DNA of 7,239 nt, taken from positions 1 through 7,239 of the forward strand of contig LJUD01000153.1 in the NCBI GenBank assembly GCA_001304035.1, given 5' to 3'. Position numbers and translations under genes: made by a program. The notes beneath the pieces are model-generated. The model searched no databases. It was not told the DNA's origin and was given only the letters and a program-made list of their open reading frames with translations. Source of the stretch: a bacterium SM23_31 (GTDB lineage Bacteria; SM23-31). Positions 1-5,563 of this stretch are shown piece after piece; the first letter of the stretch is position 1; every line of letters begins with the position of its first letter.

Positions 1-10
1 GTTCCTCCTT
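1..10 (-). promoter_or_regulatory. Ribosome binding site for a minus-strand gene beyond the left edge
   Basis: Read on the minus strand the first ten bases are AAGGAGGAAC, a near-perfect Shine-Dalgarno sequence running towards the left edge. A minus-strand gene therefore probably starts within a few bases outside the window. The site overlaps a TAA stop (11..9) that closes the alternative frame of the lipoprotein-like ORF at 83-196, an arrangement typical of adjacent genes in one operon. The start codon itself is not visible. Confidence 0.5.
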
Positions 11-82
11 ACATTGGGTGACCTAAGTTTAACAATTTATCGGAGAAACCACAACTTATTTCTACATGCCATTTGTCCAGTT

Positions 83-196
83 TTAAAAAAAACAGTACAC
101 AATTGGATAGTCATTTGATGAAGATGAACAAGAAATGAATGAAATAATAATAAGAATGATAAAAATACCCTGTTTTAAGCGGATAATTTCGCACAT
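83..196 (-). CDS. Short lipoprotein-like ORF, possibly frameshifted at a T8 run
   Basis: I do not recognise a named family. The minus-strand ATG at 196..194 is preceded by AAGGAGG at 5 nt spacing, a strong ribosome binding site that makes this start credible. The 37-residue product has a short N-terminus with Arg6 and Lys8, an uninterrupted hydrophobic stretch at residues 11-21 (mainly Ile, Phe, Leu), then Ile-Ser-Cys at 21-23 followed by four Ser, Asn and Asp. That is the layout of a lipoprotein signal peptide, with Cys23 as the lipidated residue of a small exported protein anchored in a membrane. The ORF ends abruptly at a TAA formed by a run of eight T (minus strand 92..85). One extra T would extend it to about 62 residues, ending at the TAA at 11..9, right on the next ribosome binding site. 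It may be a frameshifted, slippage-expressed or phase-variable gene, or simply a broken one. Confidence 0.45.
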   Translation of the reverse strand: MCEIIRLKQGIFIILIIISFISCSSSSNDYPIVYCFF

Positions 197-222
197 TACT
201 CCTCCTTTTGCACCCTAATTTT

Positions 223-251
223 ATTATTAACCTTGTTTATTAGAAATACAA
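223..251 (-). promoter_or_regulatory. Possible promoter for the lipoprotein-like ORF
   Basis: On the minus strand TTGTAT (251..246) is followed after 16 bases by TAATAAT (229..223). This is a passable sigma-70-like pair lying about 30 bases upstream of the ATG at 196. The surrounding DNA is very AT-rich, so such matches arise easily by chance and the call is weak. Confidence 0.25.
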
Positions 252-375
252 AAACTAACCTAAAACGTTCAAGTTATTAAAAAAGTCCCTCAATATTTTT
301 GATCTTTTAGACTATCTATAAATACTTTAATTCCTCATTCCTCAAATATGAGTTTTTGACTTGTAAAATAATAAG

Positions 376-642
376 TTAGAGTGAATTTTCAAAACGCTTT
401 AACCATTTTATATGTTGAATACGGGTTAAGAATAAATATTTGTAACTTATAATATCATATATCCCTGCATCTAAAAAAGTAAAATAGGTTTTAGTAAGCT
501 GGATTTTTTTGGGCATTCCCGCATCGAATCCGAAGTACATTTGAACTATTTTTTGTTTCTGCTTGAAATTTACAAAATTCTTTCCTAAACTGATTCTGTA
601 AAACGCCGGTTGAATCCGATTATTGATGGTATTACCCTTCAT
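376..642 (-). CDS. Unrecognised 88-residue ORF, doubtful
   Basis: I do not recognise this protein. The predicted product is basic and aromatic-rich, with no signal peptide, no clear membrane segment and no motif I can name. The start at 642..640 has only AAGG one base away as a possible ribosome binding site, which is too close to be convincing. In its favour, 88 open codons is long for AT-rich DNA where stops are frequent, and it points the same way as the lipoprotein-like ORF and the predicted gene at the left edge, so it could be the first gene of a leftward unit. It could equally be a remnant of a larger gene or chance. It lies divergently to the HMG-CoA synthase, with 140 bp between the two starts. 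Confidence 0.25.
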   Translation of the reverse strand: MKGNTINNRIQPAFYRISLGKNFVNFKQKQKIVQMYFGFDAGMPKKIQLTKTYFTFLDAGIYDIISYKYLFLTRIQHIKWLKRFENSL

Positions 643-769
643 GCCTTATTGTTGATCATCGGTATTCTGCGTCAAATAAAGTAATCGTAATTAAGTTATC
701 GGTATTCAGTTGTCAGCCAACAGTCAACTCATTTCAGTCTTCAGGATAGAATTAGTTCCCGCATTTTCA

Positions 770-775
770 GGAGGT
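770..775 (+). promoter_or_regulatory. Ribosome binding site of the HMG-CoA synthase
   Basis: AGGAGG lies 7 bases before the ATG at 783. It fixes the start chosen for the synthase and argues for a host that uses strong Shine-Dalgarno initiation. Confidence 0.75.
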
Positions 776-782
776 CATTAAT

Positions 783-1838
783 ATGAAAGAGAACGGCAAA
801 GTCGGCATTGTGGGATATGGTTCATATATACCCCGTAACCGCATCAAAATAGAAGAAATCGCAAAAGTATGGGGCTCTGATCCCGACAGTATAAAGAGAG
901 GGTTAATGCTGCAGGAGAAGTCCGTTCCGGGACCGGACCAGGATGTTATCACCATGTCGGTAGAGGCATCCCGCAATGCACTCAAGCGGTGCAATATAAA
1001 TCCGAAAGACATCGGATCAATATATATCGGGTCGGAATCACACCCTTATGCGGTAAAACCGAGCGGCACGACCGTTGCCGAAGCCATCGATGCCACGCCT
1101 GAAATTCACTGCGCAGATTTTGAATTTGCATGTAAAGCCGGTTCGGAGGGTATGTTCGTTTGCATCGAGCTTGTCCGGTCGGGAGCGGTCAAGTACGGTC
1201 TGGCAATCGGAGCGGACACATCTCAGGGATGCCCGGGCGATGCCCTTGAATACTCTGCATCGGCAGGCGCTGCAGCATTTATATTCGGCAAAGAACACAT
1301 TATTGCAGAAATCATCGAGACCTATTCCTATATGACCGACACGCCCGATTTCTGGCGCCGCGAATACCAGTTCTACCCCCAGCATGCGGGACGGTTTACC
1401 GGCGAACCGGCGTATTTCAAACACATTACCGGATGCGCAAATGGGCTTTTTAACAAATCGGGTATGAAACCGGAGGATTTTTCGTTCGCAGTCTTTCACC
1501 AGCCGAACGGCAAATTTCCGCAGAGAGTTGGACGTTCGCTTGGATTCACCAAGGAGCAGATGGCGGCTGGCTTGCTCTCCCCGACGCTCGGCAATACATA
1601 TTCAGGATCATCCCCGATGGGATTGACGGCAATTCTGGATGTAAGCAAACCCGGTGACTACATTTTCATGGTTTCATACGGTTCCGGTGCCGGAAGCGAT
1701 GGATTCATTTTTAAGACTACAGAAGAAATTACCAAAGTCCGGCAAAAAGCCGTGCAGACGCGTTCCATGCTGGATGAAAATAAACGCTATCTCTCGTACG
1801 GAGAATATGCTAAGTACCGGGGAAAGATCAAAAGATAA
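783..1838 (+). CDS. mvaS: Hydroxymethylglutaryl-CoA synthase, archaeal type
   Basis: This cytosolic enzyme condenses acetyl-CoA with acetoacetyl-CoA to give HMG-CoA, the second step of the mevalonate route to isoprenoids. The 351 residues match the usual length of the archaeal-type family (about 345-350). The thiolase-fold elements are in order: an N-terminal G-Y-G-x-Y-I-P segment (11-17), the general base Glu85 in G-S-E-S-H-P-Y-A-V-K-P, the nucleophile Cys117 in E-F-A-C-K-A-G, the W-R-R-E segment (191-194), the catalytic His239 in F-H-Q-P-N-G-K-F, and G-N-T-Y-S-G-S (270-276). A C-terminal G-S-G-A-G-S-D-G-F motif (300-308) closes the active-site fold. All catalytic residues are present, so it looks functional. 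Homologues usually sit directly before thiolase and DUF35 genes and form a channelling complex with them. Here those partners lie 3.7 kb downstream, beyond an accessory block. Family identity is clear; the host lineage is not. Confidence 0.95.
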   Translation: MKENGKVGIVGYGSYIPRNRIKIEEIAKVWGSDPDSIKRGLMLQEKSVPGPDQDVITMSVEASRNALKRCNINPKDIGSIYIGSESHPYAVKPSGTTVAEAIDATPEIHCADFEFACKAGSEGMFVCIELVRSGAVKYGLAIGADTSQGCPGDALEYSASAGAAAFIFGKEHIIAEIIETYSYMTDTPDFWRREYQFYPQHAGRFTGEPAYFKHITGCANGLFNKSGMKPEDFSFAVFHQPNGKFPQRVGRSLGFTKEQMAAGLLSPTLGNTYSGSSPMGLTAILDVSKPGDYIFMVSYGSGAGSDGFIFKTTEEITKVRQKAVQTRSMLDENKRYLSYGEYAKYRGKIKR

Positions 1839-1839
1839 A

Positions 1840-2034
1840 ACCTAACCGCAAAGATCGCAAAGAAGGAGCAAAGTACGCAAAAATAATGCAGAATTAAAAA
1901 TTCATAATGAAAAATGAATGAAATCCCGCATTTTAACACATTTTACATTTTGCAATTTGCGCTATTCATTTTTCATTTATAACTATAATTTCTCCGCGCT
2001 CTTTGCGCATACTTTGTGCTCTTTGCGGTTAATT
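1840..2034. repeat. Long imperfect palindrome built on CGCAAAG units (MITE-like repeat)
   Basis: The sequence starting two bases after the HMG-CoA synthase stop folds back on itself over about 195 bp. The outer arms pair perfectly over 11 bp (TAACCGCAAAG at 1843-1853, CTTTGCGGTTA at 2021-2031) and continue imperfectly through several GCAAAG/CTTTGC units to about 1880 and 1993. An inner pair matches over 14 bp (AATGAAAAATGAAT at 1906-1919, its complement at 1964-1977). The roughly 45-base centre is AT-rich and unpaired. There is no ORF inside. Similar CGCAAAG-rich foldbacks are a familiar type of dispersed non-coding repeat in bacterial and archaeal genomes, but I cannot confirm other copies from one window. 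As RNA it would form a long hairpin that could separate synthase transcription from what follows. Its ends, ACCTAAC and GTTAATT, resemble those of the attC-like elements further on. Confidence 0.7.
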
Positions 2035-2091
2035 ATTTAGATATATTTTGTGCAAAAGAAAGAGATTCATCTGAATTGGAGATAACAATAG

Positions 2092-3693
2092 ATGAGCCAA
2101 TTAACATTGATCGGAAAAGAAGAAAAACTAATTAACTTAAAAGAAGCGAGTGAATGGGCTTCTCAATATTTAAGTCGCAGAGTAACAATTTCAAATATAT
2201 CATATTTAATTCAATATGGTCGAATTAAGAGATATGTAAATAATGGAAATCTCTTGATAAACATAGAAGAATTGAAAGAGTATTATGATTCCTTCACCAA
2301 AGAAAAACAGTGGAAAAAAATATTAGGTGAAGATCTTAATTGGAATTTGTCTTTCGTAGAATACAAAGAGTCTGAAAGAACAAAACATGTTCATAGATTA
2401 CATCCATATAAAGGTAAATTCATTCCTCAATTAGTAGAATATTTTCTTGATACCCATACCGATGAATTTAAAAAGGAAGTTTATTTCCGTAAGGGTGATA
2501 TAATACTGGACCCATTCTGCGGAAGTGGGACAACTTTAGTACAAGCAAATGAGTTGGGCATGCCTGCTATCGGAATAGATATTTCATCATTCAACGTGAT
2601 GATTAGTAATGTAAAGGTTGCAAAACATAATTTACCATTACTTTCAGAAATAATTCGTAAATTAACATCAATATTAGAAGATTTTCAGAAGATCCAAAAA
2701 AATATTGCTTTTGAAGAACATTTGCTATCAGAGCTTTCCAAATTTAATTCCAAATATTTTCCATCTCCAGAATATAAGATAAAAGTAAGAAAAGCTGAAA
2801 TCAAAGAAAAAGAGTACGCCATAGAAAAGGAAAAAGAATTTTTTAGCATATACTATGGCTTAATAGAAAAATATCAAATCAAAATTAAACAAGAAAAAAA
2901 TGATACTTTTTTGGACAAGTGGTTTTTGGCACCAGTGAGAGAAGAAATCGATTTTTTATTTGATGAATTAAAAATCATAGATAATAAAGAAGTGAAGAAA
3001 TTATTAGCAATAATTCTAAGCAGAACTGTTCGTTCTTGTAGAGCGACTACACATGCTGACTTAGCAACTTTAAAAAACCCAATTACAACTACATATTACT
3101 GCAAAAAACATGGAAAAATATGTAAACCAATTTTTTCTATTAAAGGTTGGTGGCAAAGGTATACAATAGATACTTTAAATCGACTTAAAGAATTCGATAA
3201 ATTAAGAACAGATACATTTCAAATCAGCCTTTCGGGTGATAGCAGAACGATAGATATTTATGAAGAAATTAAAAAGAAAAAATCAGAGTTCGCAGAATTA
3301 TTATTGAAACAAAAGATAAAAGGTATCTTTTCCAGTCCTCCTTATGTCGGTCTAATCGATTATCATGAACAACATGCATATTCATATGAAATATTTGGAT
3401 TTGATCGGAAAGATGAATTAGAAATAGGTCGTCTTGCTAAAGGGCATGGAAAAGAAGCAAGGGATTCATATAGTATAGATATTGCTGAAGTTCTGAAGAA
3501 TTGTAAAAAATACCTTAAAGAAGATTATGATATATTTTTGGTAGCTAATGACAAGTTTAATCTCTATCCTGATATTGCTCAATTAGCTGAAATGAAAATT
3601 GTCAATCAATTCAAACGCCCTGTTTTAAATAGAGTAGAAAAAGATAGATCAAATGCCTATGCAGAAATAATATTTCATTTAAAGGAAAAATAA
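2092..3693 (+). CDS. Type II DNA methyltransferase (SPPY class, likely N4-cytosine) with N-terminal helix-turn-helix
   Basis: The protein transfers a methyl group from S-adenosylmethionine to a DNA base, protecting sites from the endonuclease encoded next to it. Residues 14-66 look like a MerR/excisionase-type helix-turn-helix. The methyltransferase proper begins with H-R-L-H-P-Y-K-G-K-F-I-P (101-112, motif X region), then the AdoMet-binding motif I D-P-F-C-G-S-G-T-T (140-148), with G-I-D-I-S (161-165) just after. The catalytic motif IV S-P-P-Y is at 415-418. The long stretch between, rich in Lys and Glu around 225-270, probably carries the target-recognition region. The order X, I, recognition region, IV is the alpha arrangement of amino-methyltransferases, and SPPY favours N4-cytosine over N6-adenine. 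At 533 residues it is long for the class because of the helix-turn-helix and the insert. The start follows GGAG at 10 nt spacing. The N-terminal domain could autoregulate the operon, which is inference. Confidence 0.85.
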   Translation: MSQLTLIGKEEKLINLKEASEWASQYLSRRVTISNISYLIQYGRIKRYVNNGNLLINIEELKEYYDSFTKEKQWKKILGEDLNWNLSFVEYKESERTKHVHRLHPYKGKFIPQLVEYFLDTHTDEFKKEVYFRKGDIILDPFCGSGTTLVQANELGMPAIGIDISSFNVMISNVKVAKHNLPLLSEIIRKLTSILEDFQKIQKNIAFEEHLLSELSKFNSKYFPSPEYKIKVRKAEIKEKEYAIEKEKEFFSIYYGLIEKYQIKIKQEKNDTFLDKWFLAPVREEIDFLFDELKIIDNKEVKKLLAIILSRTVRSCRATTHADLATLKNPITTTYYCKKHGKICKPIFSIKGWWQRYTIDTLNRLKEFDKLRTDTFQISLSGDSRTIDIYEEIKKKKSEFAELLLKQKIKGIFSSPPYVGLIDYHEQHAYSYEIFGFDRKDELEIGRLAKGHGKEARDSYSIDIAEVLKNCKKYLKEDYDIFLVANDKFNLYPDIAQLAEMKIVNQFKRPVLNRVEKDRSNAYAEIIFHLKEK

Positions 3694-3694
3694 G

Positions 3695-4468
3695 ATGGCT
3701 CTTACAAGAGATCAAATAAAAATAGTTGAAAATACTATCAAGGAAAGTCTAAGAAAAAAGTATAAATCTTACAAAAGGGAAACAATTAATATGCCTTTCC
3801 ATTATCGTTTACTTGGTCGTGATAGAATGGCAGTATTTTCTTTCATACATTCTTTAAATACTACTTTTGGTACTTCCATTTTTGAACCTGTTGCTGAAAC
3901 TTTGTCAAGCTTGAACTTTACTGTTGCACAAAAAAAATATGTTGTAGGTGATACAATCAGTGAACAAGCACAAAATGAAATTCAACACATTATGAATGAT
4001 CTTACAATCGGACATAGTCCTAATAAGGTAAACGAAATAGAAAGGATAAGAAAGGTTTGTAATAAAGGTACAATAAACAAATTAAAAACTATCAAAGTTG
4101 ATTTATATGTTAAAAGTAAAGATGGAACTGTTCATTTATTTGATTTAAAAACGGTTAAGCCTAATATAGGTGATTTTAAATATTTTAAAAGAACATTGTT
4201 AGAATGGATAGCGATTTTTTTATCTAAAAATCCAAATGCGAACGTTCATTCTTATATCGCTATTCCTTATAATCCTTATGAACCGAAACCCTATGAAAGA
4301 TGGACACTAAAAGGAATGCTGGATTTGGATAATGAATTAAAAGTTGCAGGGGAATTTTGGGATTTTCTTGGAGGCGATGGAGCCTATTCAGAGTTGTTAG
4401 ATTGTTTTGAGAGTGTAGGAATAGAGTTAAGACCGGAAATTGATGAGTATTTTTCAAAATTCAAATAG
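3695..4468 (+). CDS. TdeIII-family type II restriction endonuclease
   Basis: The protein cuts unmethylated double-stranded DNA as the partner of the preceding methyltransferase. I recognise the family from the conserved segments N-M-P-F-H-Y-R-L-L-G-R-D-R-M (32-45), F-G-T-S-I-F-E-P-V-A (58-67), I-P-Y-N-P-Y-E-P-K-P-Y-E-R-W (190-203) and the C-terminal G-I-E-L-R-P-E-I-D-E-Y-F (242-253). A PD-(D/E)xK nuclease core is visible as V-D136, then D150-L-K152 after a beta-hairpin spacing, followed by T-V-K-P-N. The 257-residue length is normal. Known members TdeIII and MjaII recognise GGNCC, but specificity within a family can vary, so I do not assign it here. The ATG lies one base after the methyltransferase stop, with AAGG upstream inside the methyltransferase gene, so the two are translationally coupled. 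Codon use is AT-rich like the methyltransferase, supporting transfer of the pair as a unit. Confidence 0.85.
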   Translation: MALTRDQIKIVENTIKESLRKKYKSYKRETINMPFHYRLLGRDRMAVFSFIHSLNTTFGTSIFEPVAETLSSLNFTVAQKKYVVGDTISEQAQNEIQHIMNDLTIGHSPNKVNEIERIRKVCNKGTINKLKTIKVDLYVKSKDGTVHLFDLKTVKPNIGDFKYFKRTLLEWIAIFLSKNPNANVHSYIAIPYNPYEPKPYERWTLKGMLDLDNELKVAGEFWDFLGGDGAYSELLDCFESVGIELRPEIDEYFSKFK

Positions 4469-4490
4469 GATTCATATAATAAATCGCTCT

Positions 4491-4545
4491 ACCTGACTGC
4501 TATTTCACTGCGTCTCATAGCGGAAGATGAGCTTAGTCGTTAGGA
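4491..4545. repeat. attC-like 55-bp imperfect palindrome, left of the nucleotidyltransferase module
   Basis: The element starts with ACCTGAC and ends with GTTAGGA. These ends pair as CCTgAC with GTTAGG, with one mismatch. Two unpaired bases follow, then CTA pairs with TAG, and weaker inner pairing follows around GATGAGC. Paired R-box-like ends, a short unpaired spacer and an inner L-box-like stem are the plan of integron attC sites. The right end is close to the consensus GTTRRRY but its last base is A rather than C or T. It lies just after the restriction endonuclease gene and 13 bases before the nucleotidyltransferase start. No integrase is present, so the call rests on shape and on the matching element at 5493. 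Confidence 0.4.
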
Positions 4546-4558
4546 ATGTGATTATAAA

Positions 4559-5110
4559 ATGGATGAACAACTGGAATTTATGAAATTGATAGCATCGCGG
4601 CTTGATTCCGTCGGTATACATTATATGATGACAGGCTCCATGGCGATGGCGATATATTCTGTACCTCGAATGACTCGAGATATTGATCTGGTTGTTGAGG
4701 TTGAGCCTAATGATGTTGACAATATCGTCGATCTCTTTTCAGGGGATTGCTATATTGATAGTGATAGCGTCAGACAGGCGGTCGATAAGCGCTCGACGTT
4801 CAACATCATCCATAACGAATGGGTGGTCAAGGCTGACTTTATCATAAAAAATAATGAGGAATACCGCAGAGAGGAATTCGCACGGAGGCAGGAAGTGGTC
4901 ATAGAGGATATGACTATCTTTGTTGTTTCTGTTGAGGATCTTATCTTATCGAAGTTGGTCTGGGGAAAGCAATCACAATCGGAACTTCAGCTTCGCGATG
5001 TTCGTCAGATGATATCTACTGTTTCGGTACTTGACTGGAAATATATGAAAAAATGGGCGATTGTCCTGGGGATTGACGTTCTCTTAGAAAAGGCAAGGGA
5101 AAATGAATGA
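4559..5110 (+). CDS. Nucleotidyltransferase-fold protein (DUF6036/AbiEii-like)
   Basis: This is a minimal nucleotidyltransferase of the polymerase-beta superfamily, a group that includes toxins transferring nucleotides to tRNA or protein. The core motif G26-S27 is followed by helix A-M-A-I-Y and then P-R-M-T-R-D41-I-D43, the two metal-binding aspartates. Asp93 in V-K-A-D-F is the likely third acidic residue. The C-terminal segment V-S-V-E-D-L-I-L-S-K-L (123-133) and L-R146-D147-V are typical of this subgroup. The length, 183 residues, is normal and all catalytic residues are present. The next gene overlaps it by 8 bases, so the two are one translational unit. The only Shine-Dalgarno-like sequence, AGGA, is 13 bases from the ATG and part of the attC-like element, so initiation may be weak. 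Function is unproven: a toxin, an antitoxin-like modifying enzyme, or a stand-alone defence protein are all possible. Confidence 0.75.
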   Translation: MDEQLEFMKLIASRLDSVGIHYMMTGSMAMAIYSVPRMTRDIDLVVEVEPNDVDNIVDLFSGDCYIDSDSVRQAVDKRSTFNIIHNEWVVKADFIIKNNEEYRREEFARRQEVVIEDMTIFVVSVEDLILSKLVWGKQSQSELQLRDVRQMISTVSVLDWKYMKKWAIVLGIDVLLEKARENE

Positions 5111-5372
5111 CACACCGGCGAAAATAGAACAACGATACAAAGAAATGTTATTGTCTAAATCTCCCCTGGCACGTTTGAAGATGGCAAGTAGAATGTATGA
5201 TTCGGGGAGAAAACTTGTGATGTCGGGAATACTAAAGGAAAGTCCACATCTCGATAAATCACAATTGCGTGCACATCTCTTTTTGCGAATGTATGGAAAT
5301 GATTTTACTGATAACGAAAGAGAAAGAATCATAAAAAAGATCCCGAACATGCAATTGGACGCGGACAGCTAA
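5103..5372 (+). CDS. Small conserved partner of the nucleotidyltransferase
   Basis: The 89-residue protein is predicted to be helical and highly charged, with no signal peptide or membrane segment. Its pattern is R-x-x-R-L-K-M-A-S-R-M-Y-D at 20-32, then L-R-A-H-L-F-L-R-M-Y-G-N-D-F at 55-68 and N-E-R-E-R-I at 71-76. From memory, small proteins with the shape 'S..xRL.M...M.D..R' followed by 'LF.R.YG.DF...ER..I' recur next to nucleotidyltransferases of the preceding type, but I know of no experimentally assigned role. The start overlaps the end of the upstream gene (ATGAATGA), which means translational coupling and probably a fixed protein ratio. A toxin-antitoxin or two-component defence pair is the natural hypothesis; which one would be toxic cannot be read from the sequence. 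Confidence 0.7.
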   Translation: MNDTPAKIEQRYKEMLLSKSPLARLKMASRMYDSGRKLVMSGILKESPHLDKSQLRAHLFLRMYGNDFTDNERERIIKKIPNMQLDADS

Positions 5373-5469
5373 GCTGGAAGTAAATTGCGTAGTAAACTAT
5401 ACATCATTAAAGGAAGTAAAAAAGGCAATTGATGGTGTAAAGGGAGAAGTGACCGCGGTAATATATTGA
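5371..5469 (+). other. Coding-like remnant without a start codon
   Basis: One frame stays open from inside the previous gene to a TGA at 5467-5469. From 5371 on it reads like protein, with a segment containing L-K-E-V-K-K-A-I-D-G-V-K-G-E-V-T-A-V-I-Y before the stop. There is no ATG or GTG with a ribosome binding site, and the frame differs from that of the small partner gene. It may be the tail of a displaced gene, or the end of an originally longer partner protein now frameshifted, or chance. I do not recognise the family. Confidence 0.25.
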
Positions 5470-5492
5470 TTGTTTTTAGAAAAATTGGTGTC

Positions 5493-5547
5493 ACCTAACA
5501 AGTTGCTGCAGTCGACCGGCTGCGCCAGAGGATGAGCATTGTTATTA
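5493..5547. repeat. attC-like 55-bp imperfect palindrome, right of the nucleotidyltransferase module
   Basis: The element starts with ACCTAAC, an exact match to the attC R'' consensus RYYYAAC, and ends with GTTATTA. TAACAA at the left pairs perfectly with TTGTTA at the right. A two-base bulge (GT) on the left arm follows, then TGCT pairs with AGCA. This R-stem, bulge, L-stem plan is that of integron attC sites. Its length equals that of the element at 4491-4545, and the two share ACCTRAC near the start and GATGAGC near the end. The right end GTTATTAACAGGAGG runs straight into the thiolase ribosome binding site, as expected if the last bases belong to the original target rather than the cassette. 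Confidence 0.45.
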
Positions 5548-5550
5548 ACA

Positions 5551-5555
5551 GGAGG
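5551..5555 (+). promoter_or_regulatory. Ribosome binding site of the thiolase
   Basis: GGAGG lies 8 bases before the ATG at 5564 and sets the start. It directly abuts the attC-like element, so the insertion upstream preserved the translation signal but probably cut the thiolase off from the promoter of the HMG-CoA synthase. Confidence 0.75.
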
Positions 5556-5563
5556 AAAATAGT

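Larger units (their letters stand above)
1839..5563. mobile_element. Accessory insertion between HMG-CoA synthase and thiolase
   Basis: HMG-CoA synthase and thiolase genes of this type are normally adjacent, but here 3.7 kb of unrelated DNA separates them. The block contains the CGCAAAG palindrome, a restriction-modification pair, and a nucleotidyltransferase pair between attC-like palindromes. The restriction-modification genes are strikingly more AT-rich, with many A-ending and T-ending codons, than the synthase and thiolase on either side, which supports foreign origin. There is no transposase, integrase, tRNA gene or clear target duplication, so I infer successive small insertions rather than one autonomous element. 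The boundaries given are simply the stop of the synthase and the start of the thiolase. Confidence 0.55.

Noticed and set aside
698..729. Weak dyad and repeated ATCGGTATTC (658-667, 698-707) before the HMG-CoA synthase
   Set aside because: The dyad pairs perfectly over only five bases per arm and the repeat is ten bases. Neither aligns with a convincing promoter, so chance or decayed repeat sequence is more likely.
1038..1499. Long minus-strand open frame opposite the HMG-CoA synthase
   Set aside because: It lies wholly antisense to a gene with intact catalytic motifs, has no ribosome binding site, and its Arg/Cys-rich composition is typical of a shadow frame.
2011..2042. Promoter for the restriction-modification operon
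   Set aside because: TTGTGC-17-TTAGAT can be picked out but each hexamer matches poorly in AT-rich DNA, so I do not list it as a feature.
1839..2091. CRISPR array suggested by the repeated GCAAAG units
   Set aside because: The units are short, irregularly spaced and in inverted orientation, with no constant repeat and unique spacers.
4260..4457. Minus-strand frame inside the restriction endonuclease gene
   Set aside because: It covers the conserved C-terminal part of the endonuclease in antisense and has no signals of its own.
5084..5350. Minus-strand open frame opposite the small partner gene
   Set aside because: Antisense to a coupled gene with a recognisable pattern. The hydrophobic stretch is a by-product of the reverse complement of charged codons.
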